Positions 43,109 to 52,288 of a stretch of 64,000 nt of DNA are shown here, in pieces. Each line of letters opens with the position of its first letter. Positions within the stretch are counted from its first letter, which is position 1. A program made the position numbers and the translations under genes. The stretch lies in contig NZ_CP044125.1 of the NCBI RefSeq assembly GCF_016864575.1, positions 992,001-1,056,000 of the forward strand, given 5' to 3'. The notes below the pieces were generated by a model. It was given only the letters and a program-made list of their open reading frames with translations, ran no database searches and was not told the DNA's origin. This DNA comes from Rhizobium sp. BG4. Its GTDB lineage: Bacteria > Pseudomonadota > Alphaproteobacteria > Rhizobiales > Rhizobiaceae.

Positions 43109-43914
43109 CTGCTTCGTATCGAAGCCAGTCCTTCCAGAAACTCTGCCATGCGGGGTGCCGCCGCGCCGCACAGTGCCCCGTGGCTGACCTCGGCGCGATT
43201 GTAGCGCACGGGCACGCCGTCGAGGCCGGTGAGCTCGCCGCCGGCGCGCGCGAGGATGAGGTCGGCGGCGGCGAGATCCCAGTCATGCGAGGTCGGCTTG
43301 ACGAAGGTGCCTTCTAGGCGGCCATCGGCGACCATGGCGATACGATAGGCGAGCGAGGGCACATGCCGGACGCGCTCGATGCGGCTGCGGAAGGGCGCCG
43401 GGAAGGCCTTCAGCAGATCCTCGCCGACGGCAAAGCGGCTCACCGTGTCCGGGCCGCGGGCGGAGACCGAAATCGGCTCGCCATTCTTCAGCGCCGGACC
43501 GCCTTCGACGGCTTCGAACAGTTCGTTGAGTGCCGGAGCGTAGAGGACGCCGGCGACCGGGCGACCACGATGGACGACGGCGACGCTGACGCACCAGAGG
43601 TTCTGGCCGGCGAGAAAGGCGCGTGTGCCATCGATGGGATCGATGATGAAGACGGTTTCGCTGGCGAGGCGCGCGGCACTGTCCTCAGTCTCCTCGGAGA
43701 GCCAGCCATAGGTGGGGCGGGCAGCCCGCAGGATGGTCTCGAGCGTCTCGTTGGCAGCGAAATCGGCGGCACTGACCGGCGAGCGGCCCTCGTTCTTCCA
43801 CCAGACCTCGGGTGACTGATTGAAATAGCCGAGCGCCACTTCACCCGCCTGCTTTGCGGCATCGGCGATCAGCGCGAGATCGCTCTGCCAGCGGGCGTTT
43901 ACGGCGTCAGTCAT
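43105..43914 (-). CDS. 3'(2'),5'-bisphosphate nucleotidase / inositol monophosphatase family (CysQ-like)
   Basis: A 269-residue Mg-dependent, lithium-sensitive-type phosphatase of the inositol monophosphatase fold. The metal site is complete: WLSEETED at about residue 70-78, and IDPIDGTRAFLAG, then the C-terminal SHDWDLAAADLILARAGG with the last aspartate. Close relatives hydrolyse 3'-phosphoadenosine 5'-phosphate, the by-product of sulfate assimilation, or inositol phosphates. It sits 14 bp downstream of pmbA on the same strand, so the two are probably one transcript. Confidence 0.9.
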   Translation of the reverse strand: MTDAVNARWQSDLALIADAAKQAGEVALGYFNQSPEVWWKNEGRSPVSAADFAANETLETILRAARPTYGWLSEETEDSAARLASETVFIIDPIDGTRAFLAGQNLWCVSVAVVHRGRPVAGVLYAPALNELFEAVEGGPALKNGEPISVSARGPDTVSRFAVGEDLLKAFPAPFRSRIERVRHVPSLAYRIAMVADGRLEGTFVKPTSHDWDLAAADLILARAGGELTGLDGVPVRYNRAEVSHGALCGAAAPRMAEFLEGLASIRSS

Positions 43915-43928
43915 CTGTCTTCCAATCT

Positions 43929-45275
43929 TCAGCGTCCGGCGAGCGTCACGCCCTCGATGGCGAGCGTCGGGGCTGCGACGCCATACTTGCGGTCGATGTC
44001 GTTTGCGGGGGTGACGCGCATGAACATCTCCTTGAGGTTCGAGGCGATCGTCACCTCGGAGACAGCAAAGGTCAGCTCGCCATTCTCGATCCAGAAGCCG
44101 GTGGCGCCACGACTATATTCGCCGGTGATCATGTTGACGCCTTGGCCGATCAGCTCGGTCACGTAAAAGCCGTTGCCGACGCTGCGGATCAGCTCCTCGG
44201 GCGAGATATCGCCGGGTTCGAGCGCCAGGTTGGTGGAAGCCGGCGTCACCGAATTGCCGCCGCGAACGCCGCGACCGTTGGTTTCCATGCCGATCTCACG
44301 TCCGGTCGACGTCGACAGGAACCAGTGGTTCAGCACGCCGTTCTCGATCATCACCAGCTTCTCGCCCGAAATCCCCTCGCCGTCGAAGGGACGCGAGGCC
44401 GGGCCGCGGACGATCAGCGGATCGTCGGTGATCGACAGGCCGGATTTGAGAACCTGCTGGCCCATCTTGTCGCGCAGGAAGCTGGTCTTGCGGGCCACCG
44501 AGGCGCCGTTGATGGCGCCAGCGATATGGCCGACGAAGCCGCGGGCGATGCGCGGGTCGAAGATGACGGTAACGTCCTTGCCTGTCGGCACCTGGCGCGG
44601 ATTGACGCGCTTGACGGTGCGCTCACCGGCGCGGCGGCCGATCTCTTCGGGGGCGTCGAGCTCGTTGTAATAGATGCGGCTGTCGAAATCGTAGTCGCGC
44701 TCCATGCCGGTGCCTTCACCGGCGATGACGCTGACCGAGCGGCCGAAGCGCGAGCCCATATAGCTGCCTTCGAAGCCATGCGAGGTGACGAGCACCATGC
44801 CGCCCATGCCGCCGGAGGCGCCGCCCCCGGAGGAATTGCTGACACCCTTGACCGCAAGTGCGGCCGCTTCCGTCGCCAGCGCCGCTTCGCGCAGCATGTC
44901 CGACGTCACTTCGGTGCGGTCGAGCAGCTGCAGATCCGGATAGGACTTGGCGAGGTTCTTCTCGTCGGCCAGGCAGGCGAAGGGGTCTTCGGGCGATACC
45001 TTGGCCATGGCGACGGCCCGCTCGGCGAGCGCCGTCAGGTCGAAACCGGGATTGGCGGAAACGCTGGCAACCTTCTTGCCGACGAAGACGCGCAGCGAGA
45101 AGTCGTCGCTCTCGGAAGACTCCATGCCCTCCACCTTGCCGAGCCGGACGCTGACGGATTGCGAGCGCGAGCGGACGACCACCGCGTCTGCGGCATCGGC
45201 ACCGGCTTTCTTGGCAAGATCGATCAGCTGGCTGGCACGGGAAAGAAGTGTCGAGGAATCAATTTCTGAGGACAT
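43929..45275 (-). CDS. pmbA: TldD/PmbA family metalloprotease subunit PmbA (TldE)
   Basis: A 448-residue protein of the TldD/TldE family. The TldD-TldE heterodimer is a protease that matures peptide antibiotics and degrades CcdA in E. coli. TldE/PmbA has no zinc site of its own, and this sequence lacks the HExxxH of TldD. Supporting blocks are GKVEGMESSESDDFSLRVFVG near the N terminus, TVIFDPRIARGFVGHIAGAINGASVA in the middle, and NLALEPGDISPEELIRSVGNGFYVTELIGQG towards the end. Length is normal. The start has a short upstream gap of 117 bp to the divergent antiporter gene. Confidence 0.92.
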   Translation of the reverse strand: MSSEIDSSTLLSRASQLIDLAKKAGADAADAVVVRSRSQSVSVRLGKVEGMESSESDDFSLRVFVGKKVASVSANPGFDLTALAERAVAMAKVSPEDPFACLADEKNLAKSYPDLQLLDRTEVTSDMLREAALATEAAALAVKGVSNSSGGGASGGMGGMVLVTSHGFEGSYMGSRFGRSVSVIAGEGTGMERDYDFDSRIYYNELDAPEEIGRRAGERTVKRVNPRQVPTGKDVTVIFDPRIARGFVGHIAGAINGASVARKTSFLRDKMGQQVLKSGLSITDDPLIVRGPASRPFDGEGISGEKLVMIENGVLNHWFLSTSTGREIGMETNGRGVRGGNSVTPASTNLALEPGDISPEELIRSVGNGFYVTELIGQGVNMITGEYSRGATGFWIENGELTFAVSEVTIASNLKEMFMRVTPANDIDRKYGVAAPTLAIEGVTLAGR

Positions 45276-45392
45276 GATTTGGCCTTTCCTTCCGGTTCCA
45301 TTTATTGTGCAGTTCGGAAAGCATCAAGGCCGCGGCCCGATTCTTTTTCCCACCGCTTGCACGCCTCCCGCCATTGAAAGAAACTTCGACGC

Positions 45393-47207
45393 ATGTCTGC
45401 CCCCAACGCCTTCTTTTCCGAGACGATTTTGCTGCTTGGTGGCGCCGTCGTCGCTGCGCCGATTTTCAAGAAGCTGGGGCTAGGCACCGTGCTCGGCTAT
45501 CTCGCTGCCGGCGTGGTGATCGGCCCGGTTTTCCACGGCATCACCGATGGCGAGCAGATTCTCGGCGTGGCCGAACTCGGCGTCGTCTTCCTGCTGTTCA
45601 TCATCGGCCTGGAGCTGAAGCCTTCGCGCCTCTGGCAGATGCGCCGCGACATTTTCGGCCTCGGCACGGCGCAGGTGCTGCTGACGGGACTGGCGCTGAC
45701 GGCGCTCGCCTATGTCTCCGGCGTGCTGGAATGGCGCGGCAGTATCGTCGCCGGCTTCGGCCTGGCGCTCTCCTCCACCGCCTTCGCCATGCAGATCCTC
45801 GAGGGCACCGGGGAAGTGAATACCAAATACGGGCAGCGCTCGTTCTCGGTACTGCTGCTGCAGGATCTGGCGATCGTGCCGCTACTGGCGCTGATCACCG
45901 TGCTCGGTGGCGGCGGCAGCCAGGGCGGCGATCAGCCGTTCCTCGATTTCGGGATCGCGATCGGCGCGGTCGTGGCGATGATCGTCATGGGGCGCTATCT
46001 GCTGACCCCGCTGTTCCAGGTGATTGCGCGCACCGGCGCCCGCGAGGCGATGATTGCCGCCGCCCTCTTCGTCGTCATGGGTTCGGCGACGCTGATGCAG
46101 TTTGCCGGTCTCTCCATGGCGATGGGTGCGTTCCTGTCCGGCATCATGCTGGCGGAATCCTCCTACCGGCATGAGCTTGAGGCCGATATCGAGCCTTTCC
46201 GCGGCGTGCTTCTCGCTATCTTCTTCATCGCCGTCGGGCTCTCGCTGGAGCTCGAGGTGCTGGTCGACAATGCGCTGTTCATCGTTGCCGCCGTGCCTGT
46301 GATCATGGCAGTGAAGGCCGCGGTCATCTATGGGCTCTGCCGCGCTACGGGGTCGCCGCACAACGATGCGATCCGTATCGCCTTCCTGCTGCCGCAGGGC
46401 GGTGAGTTCGGCTTCGTGCTGTTCACCGCCGCGGCCACCGCGGGCCTGATGCCATCGAGCACGGCCTCGCTGCTGGTCGCCATCGTGACGCTGACGATGG
46501 CGCTGACGCCGATCGGCTCGGCGCTTTCGAGGCGCCTGTTGAAGGGCGACGAGCATGAGGAGCTGGACGAGGATTTCGTCGGCGCCGGTGCCGATGTGCT
46601 GATGGTCGGCTTCTCGCGTTTCGGCCAGATCGCGGCGCAGATCTTGCTTGCCGGCGGCCGCGACGTGACGGTCATCGACTTCTCCGCCGACCGCATCCGC
46701 CAGGCATCGTCCTTCGGCTTCCGCATCTATTTCGGCGACGGGACGCGCAAGGATGTGCTGCGCTCGGCGGGCATCGACAAGGCGAAGATCGTCGTCGTCT
46801 GTACGCAGAAGCGGGAGATCACCGACAAGGTGGTGGAGCTCGTGCAGGCCGATTATCCGCACGCAAAACTCTTCGTGCGCTCCTATGACCGCATCCACTC
46901 GATCGCGCTGCGCAATCAGAATGTCGACTACGAGCTGCGCGAAACGCTGGAATCCGGTCTGCTCTTCGGCCGCCGGACGCTGGAGGCTCTCGGTGTCGGC
47001 GAAGCGGAAGCCTATGAAATCGGCGAGGATATCCGCCGCCGCGACGAGGAGCGGCTGGTGCTGCAGGTCTCGGAAGGATTGCAGGCCGGGCGCGACATGC
47101 TGTTTTCGCATCCGGTGCGGCCGGAGCCGCTGGTCAAGCCGAAGCGCGCGATGGAGATGGACGAGGATCCCTTGGCCGGACCCGCTGACGTCACCGCTGA
47201 CGCCTAA
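45393..47207 (+). CDS. Kef-type monovalent cation:proton antiporter (CPA2 family)
   Basis: A 604-residue membrane protein. About a dozen hydrophobic segments (residues about 10-385) form the Na/H exchanger-like fold, with GLELKPSRLWQMRR, ALSSTAFAMQ, LLLQDLAIVPLLA and PQGGEFGFVLF. A C-terminal RCK/TrkA-N regulatory domain (about 400-520) shows GFSRFGQIAAQILLAGG and FGDGTRKDVLR. KefB/C-type proteins are glutathione-gated potassium efflux systems. Gating here is unknown. No KefF/KefG partner lies nearby. The stop overlaps the convergent patatin gene. Confidence 0.92.
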   Translation: MSAPNAFFSETILLLGGAVVAAPIFKKLGLGTVLGYLAAGVVIGPVFHGITDGEQILGVAELGVVFLLFIIGLELKPSRLWQMRRDIFGLGTAQVLLTGLALTALAYVSGVLEWRGSIVAGFGLALSSTAFAMQILEGTGEVNTKYGQRSFSVLLLQDLAIVPLLALITVLGGGGSQGGDQPFLDFGIAIGAVVAMIVMGRYLLTPLFQVIARTGAREAMIAAALFVVMGSATLMQFAGLSMAMGAFLSGIMLAESSYRHELEADIEPFRGVLLAIFFIAVGLSLELEVLVDNALFIVAAVPVIMAVKAAVIYGLCRATGSPHNDAIRIAFLLPQGGEFGFVLFTAAATAGLMPSSTASLLVAIVTLTMALTPIGSALSRRLLKGDEHEELDEDFVGAGADVLMVGFSRFGQIAAQILLAGGRDVTVIDFSADRIRQASSFGFRIYFGDGTRKDVLRSAGIDKAKIVVVCTQKREITDKVVELVQADYPHAKLFVRSYDRIHSIALRNQNVDYELRETLESGLLFGRRTLEALGVGEAEAYEIGEDIRRRDEERLVLQVSEGLQAGRDMLFSHPVRPEPLVKPKRAMEMDEDPLAGPADVTADA

Positions 47208-48103
47208 GCCTTGATGCGCGCCTCGAATTGCTGCTCGAGTGCGCGCTTCAGGTCGTCCTTGACGCCCGCGGACATGGCGAGCACTTCGCGGGCCTTGAGG
47301 AAATCCATGACGCCGGTGCGGCCGACCGTGGGGCGCAGGAAGATGTGCGGCGGCTGGATCTTCAGCTTCAGCGTGATCGCTGTCTGCATCATCAGTTGGC
47401 CCGAGCCGAAGATGCTTTCCATGCGGTTCGGGATATGGGTGCCGTCGCCTTCGGGGGCGCCGACGACATCGATGCCGATGACGATATCGGCGACATCCAT
47501 CAGGCATTCATAGGGAACGGGGTTGCTGATGCCGCCGTCGATCATGACGCGGTCGTTCATGCGCACGGGCATGAAGACGGCGGGGATCGAGGAGGATGCG
47601 GCAAGTGCCGGGAAGAGCTGGCCGTGGTCGATGATGACTTCACTCTGGCCGTAATAATCGGTGGTGATCACCTGCATGGGCACGAGCAGGTCTTCGAAGC
47701 GATCCGGCAGGTCTGCGGGCAGGAAAGCCTTGAGGATGCGCTCCAGATTGAACTGGCCGATGCGGATGCCCTTTGCAACGGCATCGCGCACCGTCTGCGG
47801 GCGCAGGCCCCAGATGCGGCTGACGACGGCGGTCTTGTTGCCGACGGTCATCAACGCGTGTTCGCGGATCGCCTCGCCGGTCATCCCGGCCGCCATGCCG
47901 GCGCCCATGATGGCGCCGATCGACGAGCCCGAGATCGCCACAGGGCGAATGCCGAGCTCATCCAGCGTTTCGATGATGTGAATATGGGCGAGGCCGCGGG
48001 CACCGCCGCCGCCGAAGGCGACTGCGACGGTCGGCATGCCGCTGACGGGCGTCAGGCCATCCGTGGCAGGTATCACGCTATTCACAATACCTGCCTGCTG
48101 CAC
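47204..48103 (-). CDS. Patatin-like phospholipase family protein (RssA-like)
   Basis: A 299-residue serine acyl hydrolase of the patatin group. The oxyanion hole GGGGARGLAH, the nucleophile motif GSSIG (Gly-x-Ser-x-Gly) and the catalytic DGG (in MIDGGISNPVP) are all present, so it should be active. Relatives hydrolyse phospholipids or act as regulators; function here is unknown. There is no signal peptide, so it is likely cytoplasmic or peripheral to the membrane. It is followed by no gene on its own strand and converges on the antiporter gene, with a four-base overlap of the two ends. Confidence 0.9.
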   Translation of the reverse strand: MQQAGIVNSVIPATDGLTPVSGMPTVAVAFGGGGARGLAHIHIIETLDELGIRPVAISGSSIGAIMGAGMAAGMTGEAIREHALMTVGNKTAVVSRIWGLRPQTVRDAVAKGIRIGQFNLERILKAFLPADLPDRFEDLLVPMQVITTDYYGQSEVIIDHGQLFPALAASSSIPAVFMPVRMNDRVMIDGGISNPVPYECLMDVADIVIGIDVVGAPEGDGTHIPNRMESIFGSGQLMMQTAITLKLKIQPPHIFLRPTVGRTGVMDFLKAREVLAMSAGVKDDLKRALEQQFEARIKA

Positions 48104-48129
48104 TGAACGCTCCCGGTTTTCCGCCCGGC

Positions 48130-48690
48130 CTAAAGCGGCTGGTAGCGGAAGAAATGGACCTTGGTGTCGCCAAAGATCCTGTCTTCCAGGAAGACATAGG
48201 AAGGATCGACCGAAACGGCAACATCGGAGCGTTCTTCGAGAACGGCGATGGCGCCCGGCACCAGCCAGCCGCCCTTGGCGGCCGCTTCCATGGCCTTTTC
48301 GCCCAGACCCTTGCCATAGGGCGGGTCGGCGAAGAGCATGTTGAAGGGCTCGAGATTGCCGACCGTGCCGAGGTCCGTGGCATCACGCCGCAGGATGCGC
48401 GTGCGGCCATGCAGACCGAGCGCATCGATATTTTCCCAGAGCAGGCCCCTGCCCTCGACGCTGTTTTCGACGAACAGCGCATGACGGCAGCCGCGCGAGA
48501 CGGCTTCGAGACCGACGGCGCCGGTACCGGCAAAGAGATCGAGGATCCGGGTGCCATCGACGCATTCCGGATAGGCATGGCTCAGAATGTTGAACAGGCT
48601 CTCACGCGTCCGGTCGGCAGTCGGCCGGATGTCGTTGGATTTAGGTACGGCGAGCGACCGTCCGCGAAACTCACCGCCGACGATCCGCAC
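48130..48690 (-). CDS. rsmD: 16S rRNA (guanine(966)-N2)-methyltransferase
   Basis: Methylates G966 of 16S rRNA. The 186-residue enzyme has MRIVGGEFRGRSL, the RPTADRTRESLFNIL segment, SAM motif I LDLFAGTGAVGLEA, and the catalytic DPPYGKG. All match RsmD. It starts 6 bp after the preceding pseudouridine synthase ends, so it is translated from the same message, a common rluB-rsmD pairing. A patatin gene follows on the same strand 26 bp on. Confidence 0.95.
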   Translation of the reverse strand: MRIVGGEFRGRSLAVPKSNDIRPTADRTRESLFNILSHAYPECVDGTRILDLFAGTGAVGLEAVSRGCRHALFVENSVEGRGLLWENIDALGLHGRTRILRRDATDLGTVGNLEPFNMLFADPPYGKGLGEKAMEAAAKGGWLVPGAIAVLEERSDVAVSVDPSYVFLEDRIFGDTKVHFFRYQPL

Positions 48691-48696
48691 CGCGCG

Positions 48697-50691
48697 TCAT
48701 TCCTTTCCTTTTGGTCCACCACGCGACGGCCCGCCCGAAGGCTTGCCTCCGCCATCGGGCCGGTCGCCTCTCGGCTTGCCGGAGAAATTCTTGGCACCGC
48801 CCGGCTTTGCGCCGAAGCTCTTGCCACGCGGCCGGTCACCCTGCGGACGGTCGCCCTGCGGCTTGTCGCCGAACGGACGATCGCCGCGGGGACGCTCCGA
48901 GCGGGCTTCGCCGGAAGCGCTGCGGGCGGGACGCGGACGGTCACCGAAGGACCGGGGACGCTCGTCGCCCTCTTCGCGCGGACGGCGGTCGCCGCGCGGC
49001 TTACCGCCGAAAGGACGGTCGCCACGAGCGGGACGGTCACCGGCAGGACGCTCGCCGCGAGGCGGACGATCACCATAGGGTCTGTCGCTGCGGGCCGGAC
49101 GGTCGCCGTAAGAGCGCGTACGCTCGCCATCTTCACGGGGCTTTCGGTCGCCACGCGGCTTGTCGCCGAACGGGCGATCGCCGCGAGCTGGACGGTCACC
49201 ACGGGCAGGACGGTCACCGCGAGCGGGACGGTCACCGGCGGGGCGTTCACCGCGTTCGAAGCGCTCACCGCGGGCCGGGCGATCACCACGCGCCGGACGG
49301 TCGCCGAAACCACGATCGGGACGGTCGCCGAAGGAGCGCTTGCGGCCGAAGCCTTCGCGATCATCCTTGCCGCCAGCCGGGGTTTCGCTCGAGCGGATCC
49401 ATTCGCCCTCTTCGTCGTGAGCGCGGTTGATCACCGTGCGCGGACGGTCGTTGTCGTAGCTCGATGCCTGCGGCTTGCCGGCATCGGGCCCCTCGCCACG
49501 GCGGCGGGCGGTCTTTTCGTTCTTGGCGGCCTTAGCAGCGGCCTTCTCGCCGAGCGGACGGGCGCCGGGCGCCATCCAGACATTGGCGTTGCGGCGGCTT
49601 CCAAGCGCCGGGCGCTTCGGACGGTCGTCATCCTTGCGTCCGCCTTCGCGGCCACCGTCACGGCGATCATCGCGGCGGTCGTCACGCTTGGTATCGAGGC
49701 GGCTCAGCGCGCGCTCGCGCTTGTCCTCGGGCTTCCAGGTGCGCTCGCGGCGTTCCGGCTTGGCGGGCGCCTCTTCCTCTTCTTCGGCAACAGCGGGGCT
49801 GTTGTTGTAGAGCGGCGCGTCGAAATTCGCCTTGGCGTCTTCGATCAGGCGCGGGCCGAGCTGATCGCGCAGCGTGCGGCCGCGCACTTCGATCACATGG
49901 CCTTCCGGCAGATCGCCGAGCTGGAACGGACCGTAGGAGATGCGGATCAGGCGGTTGACGTCGAGACCGAGCGCGCCGAGGACGTTCTTGATTTCGCGGT
50001 TCTTGCCCTCGCGCAGGCCCATGGTGATCCAGACGTTGGAACCCTGGGTGCGGTCGAGCGTCGCGTCGATCGAGCCATAGAGCACGCCATCGACGGCGAT
50101 GCCTTCCTTGAGCTTGTCGAGCGCGTCCTGATCGATCTCGCCGTGGGCGCGCACGCGGTAGCGGCGCAGCCAGCCGGTCGTCGGCAGCTCGAGCGAACGG
50201 GCGAGACCGCCATCGTTCGTCAGCAGCAGCAGACCTTCGGTATTGATATCGAGGCGGCCGATCGACATGACGCGCGGAAGTTCTTCCGGCAGATTGTCGA
50301 ATACGGTGGGGCGTCCTTCCGGATCGGAATTGGTGGTCACCAGGCCAGCCGGCTTGTGATAGAGCCAGAGGCGCGTGCGCTCGATGCCACGGATCGGGAT
50401 GCCGTCGACCTCGATCTTGTCCGTCAGCGTGACGTTGACGACGGGCGTTTCGAGCAGCTTGCCGTTCAGCGTCACGCGGCCTTCCATGATCATGCGCTCG
50501 ATATCGCGGCGCGAGGCAACGCCTGCGCGCGCCATGACCTTGGAAATGCGTTCGGCCTTGGCGTCGCCTTCGGTTGCCGCAGCCTCTGCCTTCGGCGCGG
50601 CACCGCGTGCCGGCTTGCCTTCGGTTTTCGGACGCGTATCGCGCGCTGCGGGCTTGCCACCCGGCCGTTTTGGCTTGTCTTTGAATGTCAT
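48697..50691 (-). CDS. RluB-type rRNA pseudouridine synthase with long RG-rich tail
   Basis: A 664-residue protein in two very different parts. Residues about 1-300 are a regular RluB/RsuA-type synthase: an S4 domain (RISKVMARAGVASRRDIERMI), the catalytic SIGRLDINTEGLLLL with the essential Asp, and GLREGKNREIKNVLGALG. The C-terminal 360 residues are low-complexity and probably disordered. They are dominated by repeats of the type GDRPARGDRPARG and FGDKPRGDRK, rich in Arg, Gly, Asp and Pro, like the RGG tails of RNA helicases. Family members usually end near residue 300. It heads an operon with rsmD. The C-terminal part may have an RNA-chaperone-like role. Confidence 0.88.
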   Translation of the reverse strand: MTFKDKPKRPGGKPAARDTRPKTEGKPARGAAPKAEAAATEGDAKAERISKVMARAGVASRRDIERMIMEGRVTLNGKLLETPVVNVTLTDKIEVDGIPIRGIERTRLWLYHKPAGLVTTNSDPEGRPTVFDNLPEELPRVMSIGRLDINTEGLLLLTNDGGLARSLELPTTGWLRRYRVRAHGEIDQDALDKLKEGIAVDGVLYGSIDATLDRTQGSNVWITMGLREGKNREIKNVLGALGLDVNRLIRISYGPFQLGDLPEGHVIEVRGRTLRDQLGPRLIEDAKANFDAPLYNNSPAVAEEEEEAPAKPERRERTWKPEDKRERALSRLDTKRDDRRDDRRDGGREGGRKDDDRPKRPALGSRRNANVWMAPGARPLGEKAAAKAAKNEKTARRRGEGPDAGKPQASSYDNDRPRTVINRAHDEEGEWIRSSETPAGGKDDREGFGRKRSFGDRPDRGFGDRPARGDRPARGERFERGERPAGDRPARGDRPARGDRPARGDRPFGDKPRGDRKPREDGERTRSYGDRPARSDRPYGDRPPRGERPAGDRPARGDRPFGGKPRGDRRPREEGDERPRSFGDRPRPARSASGEARSERPRGDRPFGDKPQGDRPQGDRPRGKSFGAKPGGAKNFSGKPRGDRPDGGGKPSGGPSRGGPKGKE

Positions 50692-50764
50692 TTGTTGTTT
50701 GCCTGCCTTTTGGGGCTTCTCTATCAGGTCGTGCCCCTGCGGTTAAGTGGGAATTTGCCGGATC

Positions 50765-51220
50765 GTGAAGACAAATCGGTTTATGGAGATGGCGCTCGAG
50801 GAAGCGCGCGCTGCCGGCGAGCGTGGCGAGGTGCCGATCGGCGCCGTCGTGGTGCTTGATGGCGCCGTCGTTGGCCGCTCCGGAAACCGCACCCGCGAAC
50901 GCAACGACGTCACCGCCCATGCCGAGATTGCGGCGATCCGCATGGCCTGCGAGGAGCTTGGACAGGAGCGCCTGACGGGGGCCGATCTCTATGTTTCGCT
51001 GGAGCCCTGCACGATGTGCGCAGCGGCGATCTCCTTTGCCCGCATCCGGCGCCTCTATTACGGCGCCGAGGATCCGAAGGGCGGCGCAGTCGACAACGGC
51101 GTGCGCTTCTATGCGCAACCGACCTGCCATCATGCACCGGAGGTCTATTCGGGTTTGAACGAGACGGAGGCTGCGGATATCCTCAGGACGTTCTTTGCTG
51201 GAAAGCGGGAGACGCCATGA
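50765..51220 (+). CDS. tadA: tRNA-specific adenosine(34) deaminase
   Basis: Converts the wobble adenosine of tRNA-Arg(ACG) to inosine. The 151-residue protein has the zinc and catalytic residues in TAHAEIAAIR (His, Glu) and EPCTMCAAAI (two Cys), plus GERGEVPIGAVVV near the N terminus. The start is uncertain: GTG at 50765, giving MKTNRFMEMALEEA as in relatives, or ATG at 50783. Its last four bases overlap the next gene (ATGA), showing translational coupling. It is divergent from the pseudouridine synthase. Confidence 0.92.
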   Translation: MKTNRFMEMALEEARAAGERGEVPIGAVVVLDGAVVGRSGNRTRERNDVTAHAEIAAIRMACEELGQERLTGADLYVSLEPCTMCAAAISFARIRRLYYGAEDPKGGAVDNGVRFYAQPTCHHAPEVYSGLNETEAADILRTFFAGKRETP

Positions 51221-51510
51221 GCCTTGTCATTCTCGCCGTCATGATCGCGATCGGCGGCTTCGCCTATCTGCGCGTCGCGCCCGGTACGAGCGCCATTCCG
51301 ATGCAATGGTCCTTGCGGGGAGAGGTCAACTGGTCGGCGCCGCGGGCGGCCGCTTTCGCCTTCGTGCCGGGTCTTTCTGTCGCCACCTGCGCGATCTTTG
51401 CGGCCAGCGGGATGATCGCGCTGTTCGCGATCACCGGCTCAGTTCTTCTGATCTGCCAGATCGTCCACATTCTGCTTGTGCGCCGCTGGGCAGCGGCGCG
51501 GCAGATGTAA
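51217..51510 (+). CDS. Small membrane protein (DUF1648-like segment)
   Basis: A 97-residue protein with three hydrophobic segments (about residues 2-17, 43-60 and 65-85). The loop after the first contains SAIPMQWSLRGEVNWSAPR, resembling the conserved DUF1648 loop (I-P-x-H-W-x-x-x-G-x-x) of larger membrane proteins of the SdpI group. It overlaps tadA by four bases and probably depends on tadA translation. Function unknown. It converges on the lipoprotein gene, 8 bp away. Confidence 0.7.
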   Translation: MSLVILAVMIAIGGFAYLRVAPGTSAIPMQWSLRGEVNWSAPRAAAFAFVPGLSVATCAIFAASGMIALFAITGSVLLICQIVHILLVRRWAAARQM

Positions 51511-51518
51511 GCATCCGC

Positions 51519-52148
51519 TTACTGCAGCAGGTTCCACCACTGCTTGCCGGTACCGGCGACAGCGGCATCCTTCTTGCGCTTCTTTTCCTTCTTGGCTTCC
51601 GGCTCACCAAGATCATCCAGCTTGGACGGGTCATCAGCCTGACGGTATTCGGTCGGCGGATCGGAGATGGAGCGGCGCTCGGTCACGGCGCCGCCGCCCT
51701 TCTGGGCGGCACGGGCTTCGCGGAATGCCTGGGCCTGTTCGGCTGCGGTTTTCCGTCCGCCTTCGATGCCGTTCTTGGCAAGCGGCGAAACATAGGTCGA
51801 GCTGTCGGAATTCTCGTCAGCTTCCTTGACGAGACGGGCGCGGGTTTCCTCAGGGGATTCCGGCCATTGCGGATTGTCCTTGGTGGCGACGGTCTGCTGC
51901 GGCTCGACCAAGGTTTCCTTGGAAGCCTGTGCGGGCATGACCAGCGTCGGGCGCGGCTGATACTTGACGCCCTTGTTCTTCGGCTCCTGGGGAGCGAGCG
52001 ATACGGACTGGCCGATATCGTCACCAAGCTGCGCCATTGCGCTCGTGCCGGTGCCGTAAGTGGGGCTCGTGCAGCCGGTAGCCATCGAGCCTGCCGCCAT
52101 AACAACCGTGAGGCAGGCGCCTACACGGAACCAACGCGTCGCTAACAT
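51519..52148 (-). CDS. Putative lipoprotein
   Basis: A 209-residue protein with a lipoprotein-type signal: a hydrophobic core and the lipobox SMATGC around residues 21-26, so the mature chain would start at the cysteine and be membrane-anchored. The remainder is polar, low in hydrophobic residues, with a charged Lys/Glu-rich stretch near the end (EPEAKKEKKRKKDAA) and no recognisable domain. I chose the ATG at 52148, preceded by GGAAGGG. It follows ileS in direction, separated by 140 bp. No function can be assigned. Confidence 0.78.
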   Translation of the reverse strand: MLATRWFRVGACLTVVMAAGSMATGCTSPTYGTGTSAMAQLGDDIGQSVSLAPQEPKNKGVKYQPRPTLVMPAQASKETLVEPQQTVATKDNPQWPESPEETRARLVKEADENSDSSTYVSPLAKNGIEGGRKTAAEQAQAFREARAAQKGGGAVTERRSISDPPTEYRQADDPSKLDDLGEPEAKKEKKRKKDAAVAGTGKQWWNLLQ

Positions 52149-52288
52149 GAAAACCCTTCCAGCCATGCCGGTGCAATCATCGCCCAACCGGACATCCGTC
52201 CCCCTGACGTAAAAATCCGGCCATTTTCAGGCAGCTTTTACCGGATGAACCGCCAAAGAGCAATTCACCCGGCAATTTTCTTCAGGCT

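Noticed and set aside
45882..47507. 541-codon open frame on the minus strand
   Set aside because: Antisense to the Kef-type antiporter; Arg/His/Asp-rich, no domain.
48154..50859. 901-codon open frame on the plus strand
   Set aside because: It is antisense to rsmD and the pseudouridine synthase. It is rich in Ala, Thr, Arg and Val with no domain, and arises from the codon bias and RG repeats of the genes on the other strand.
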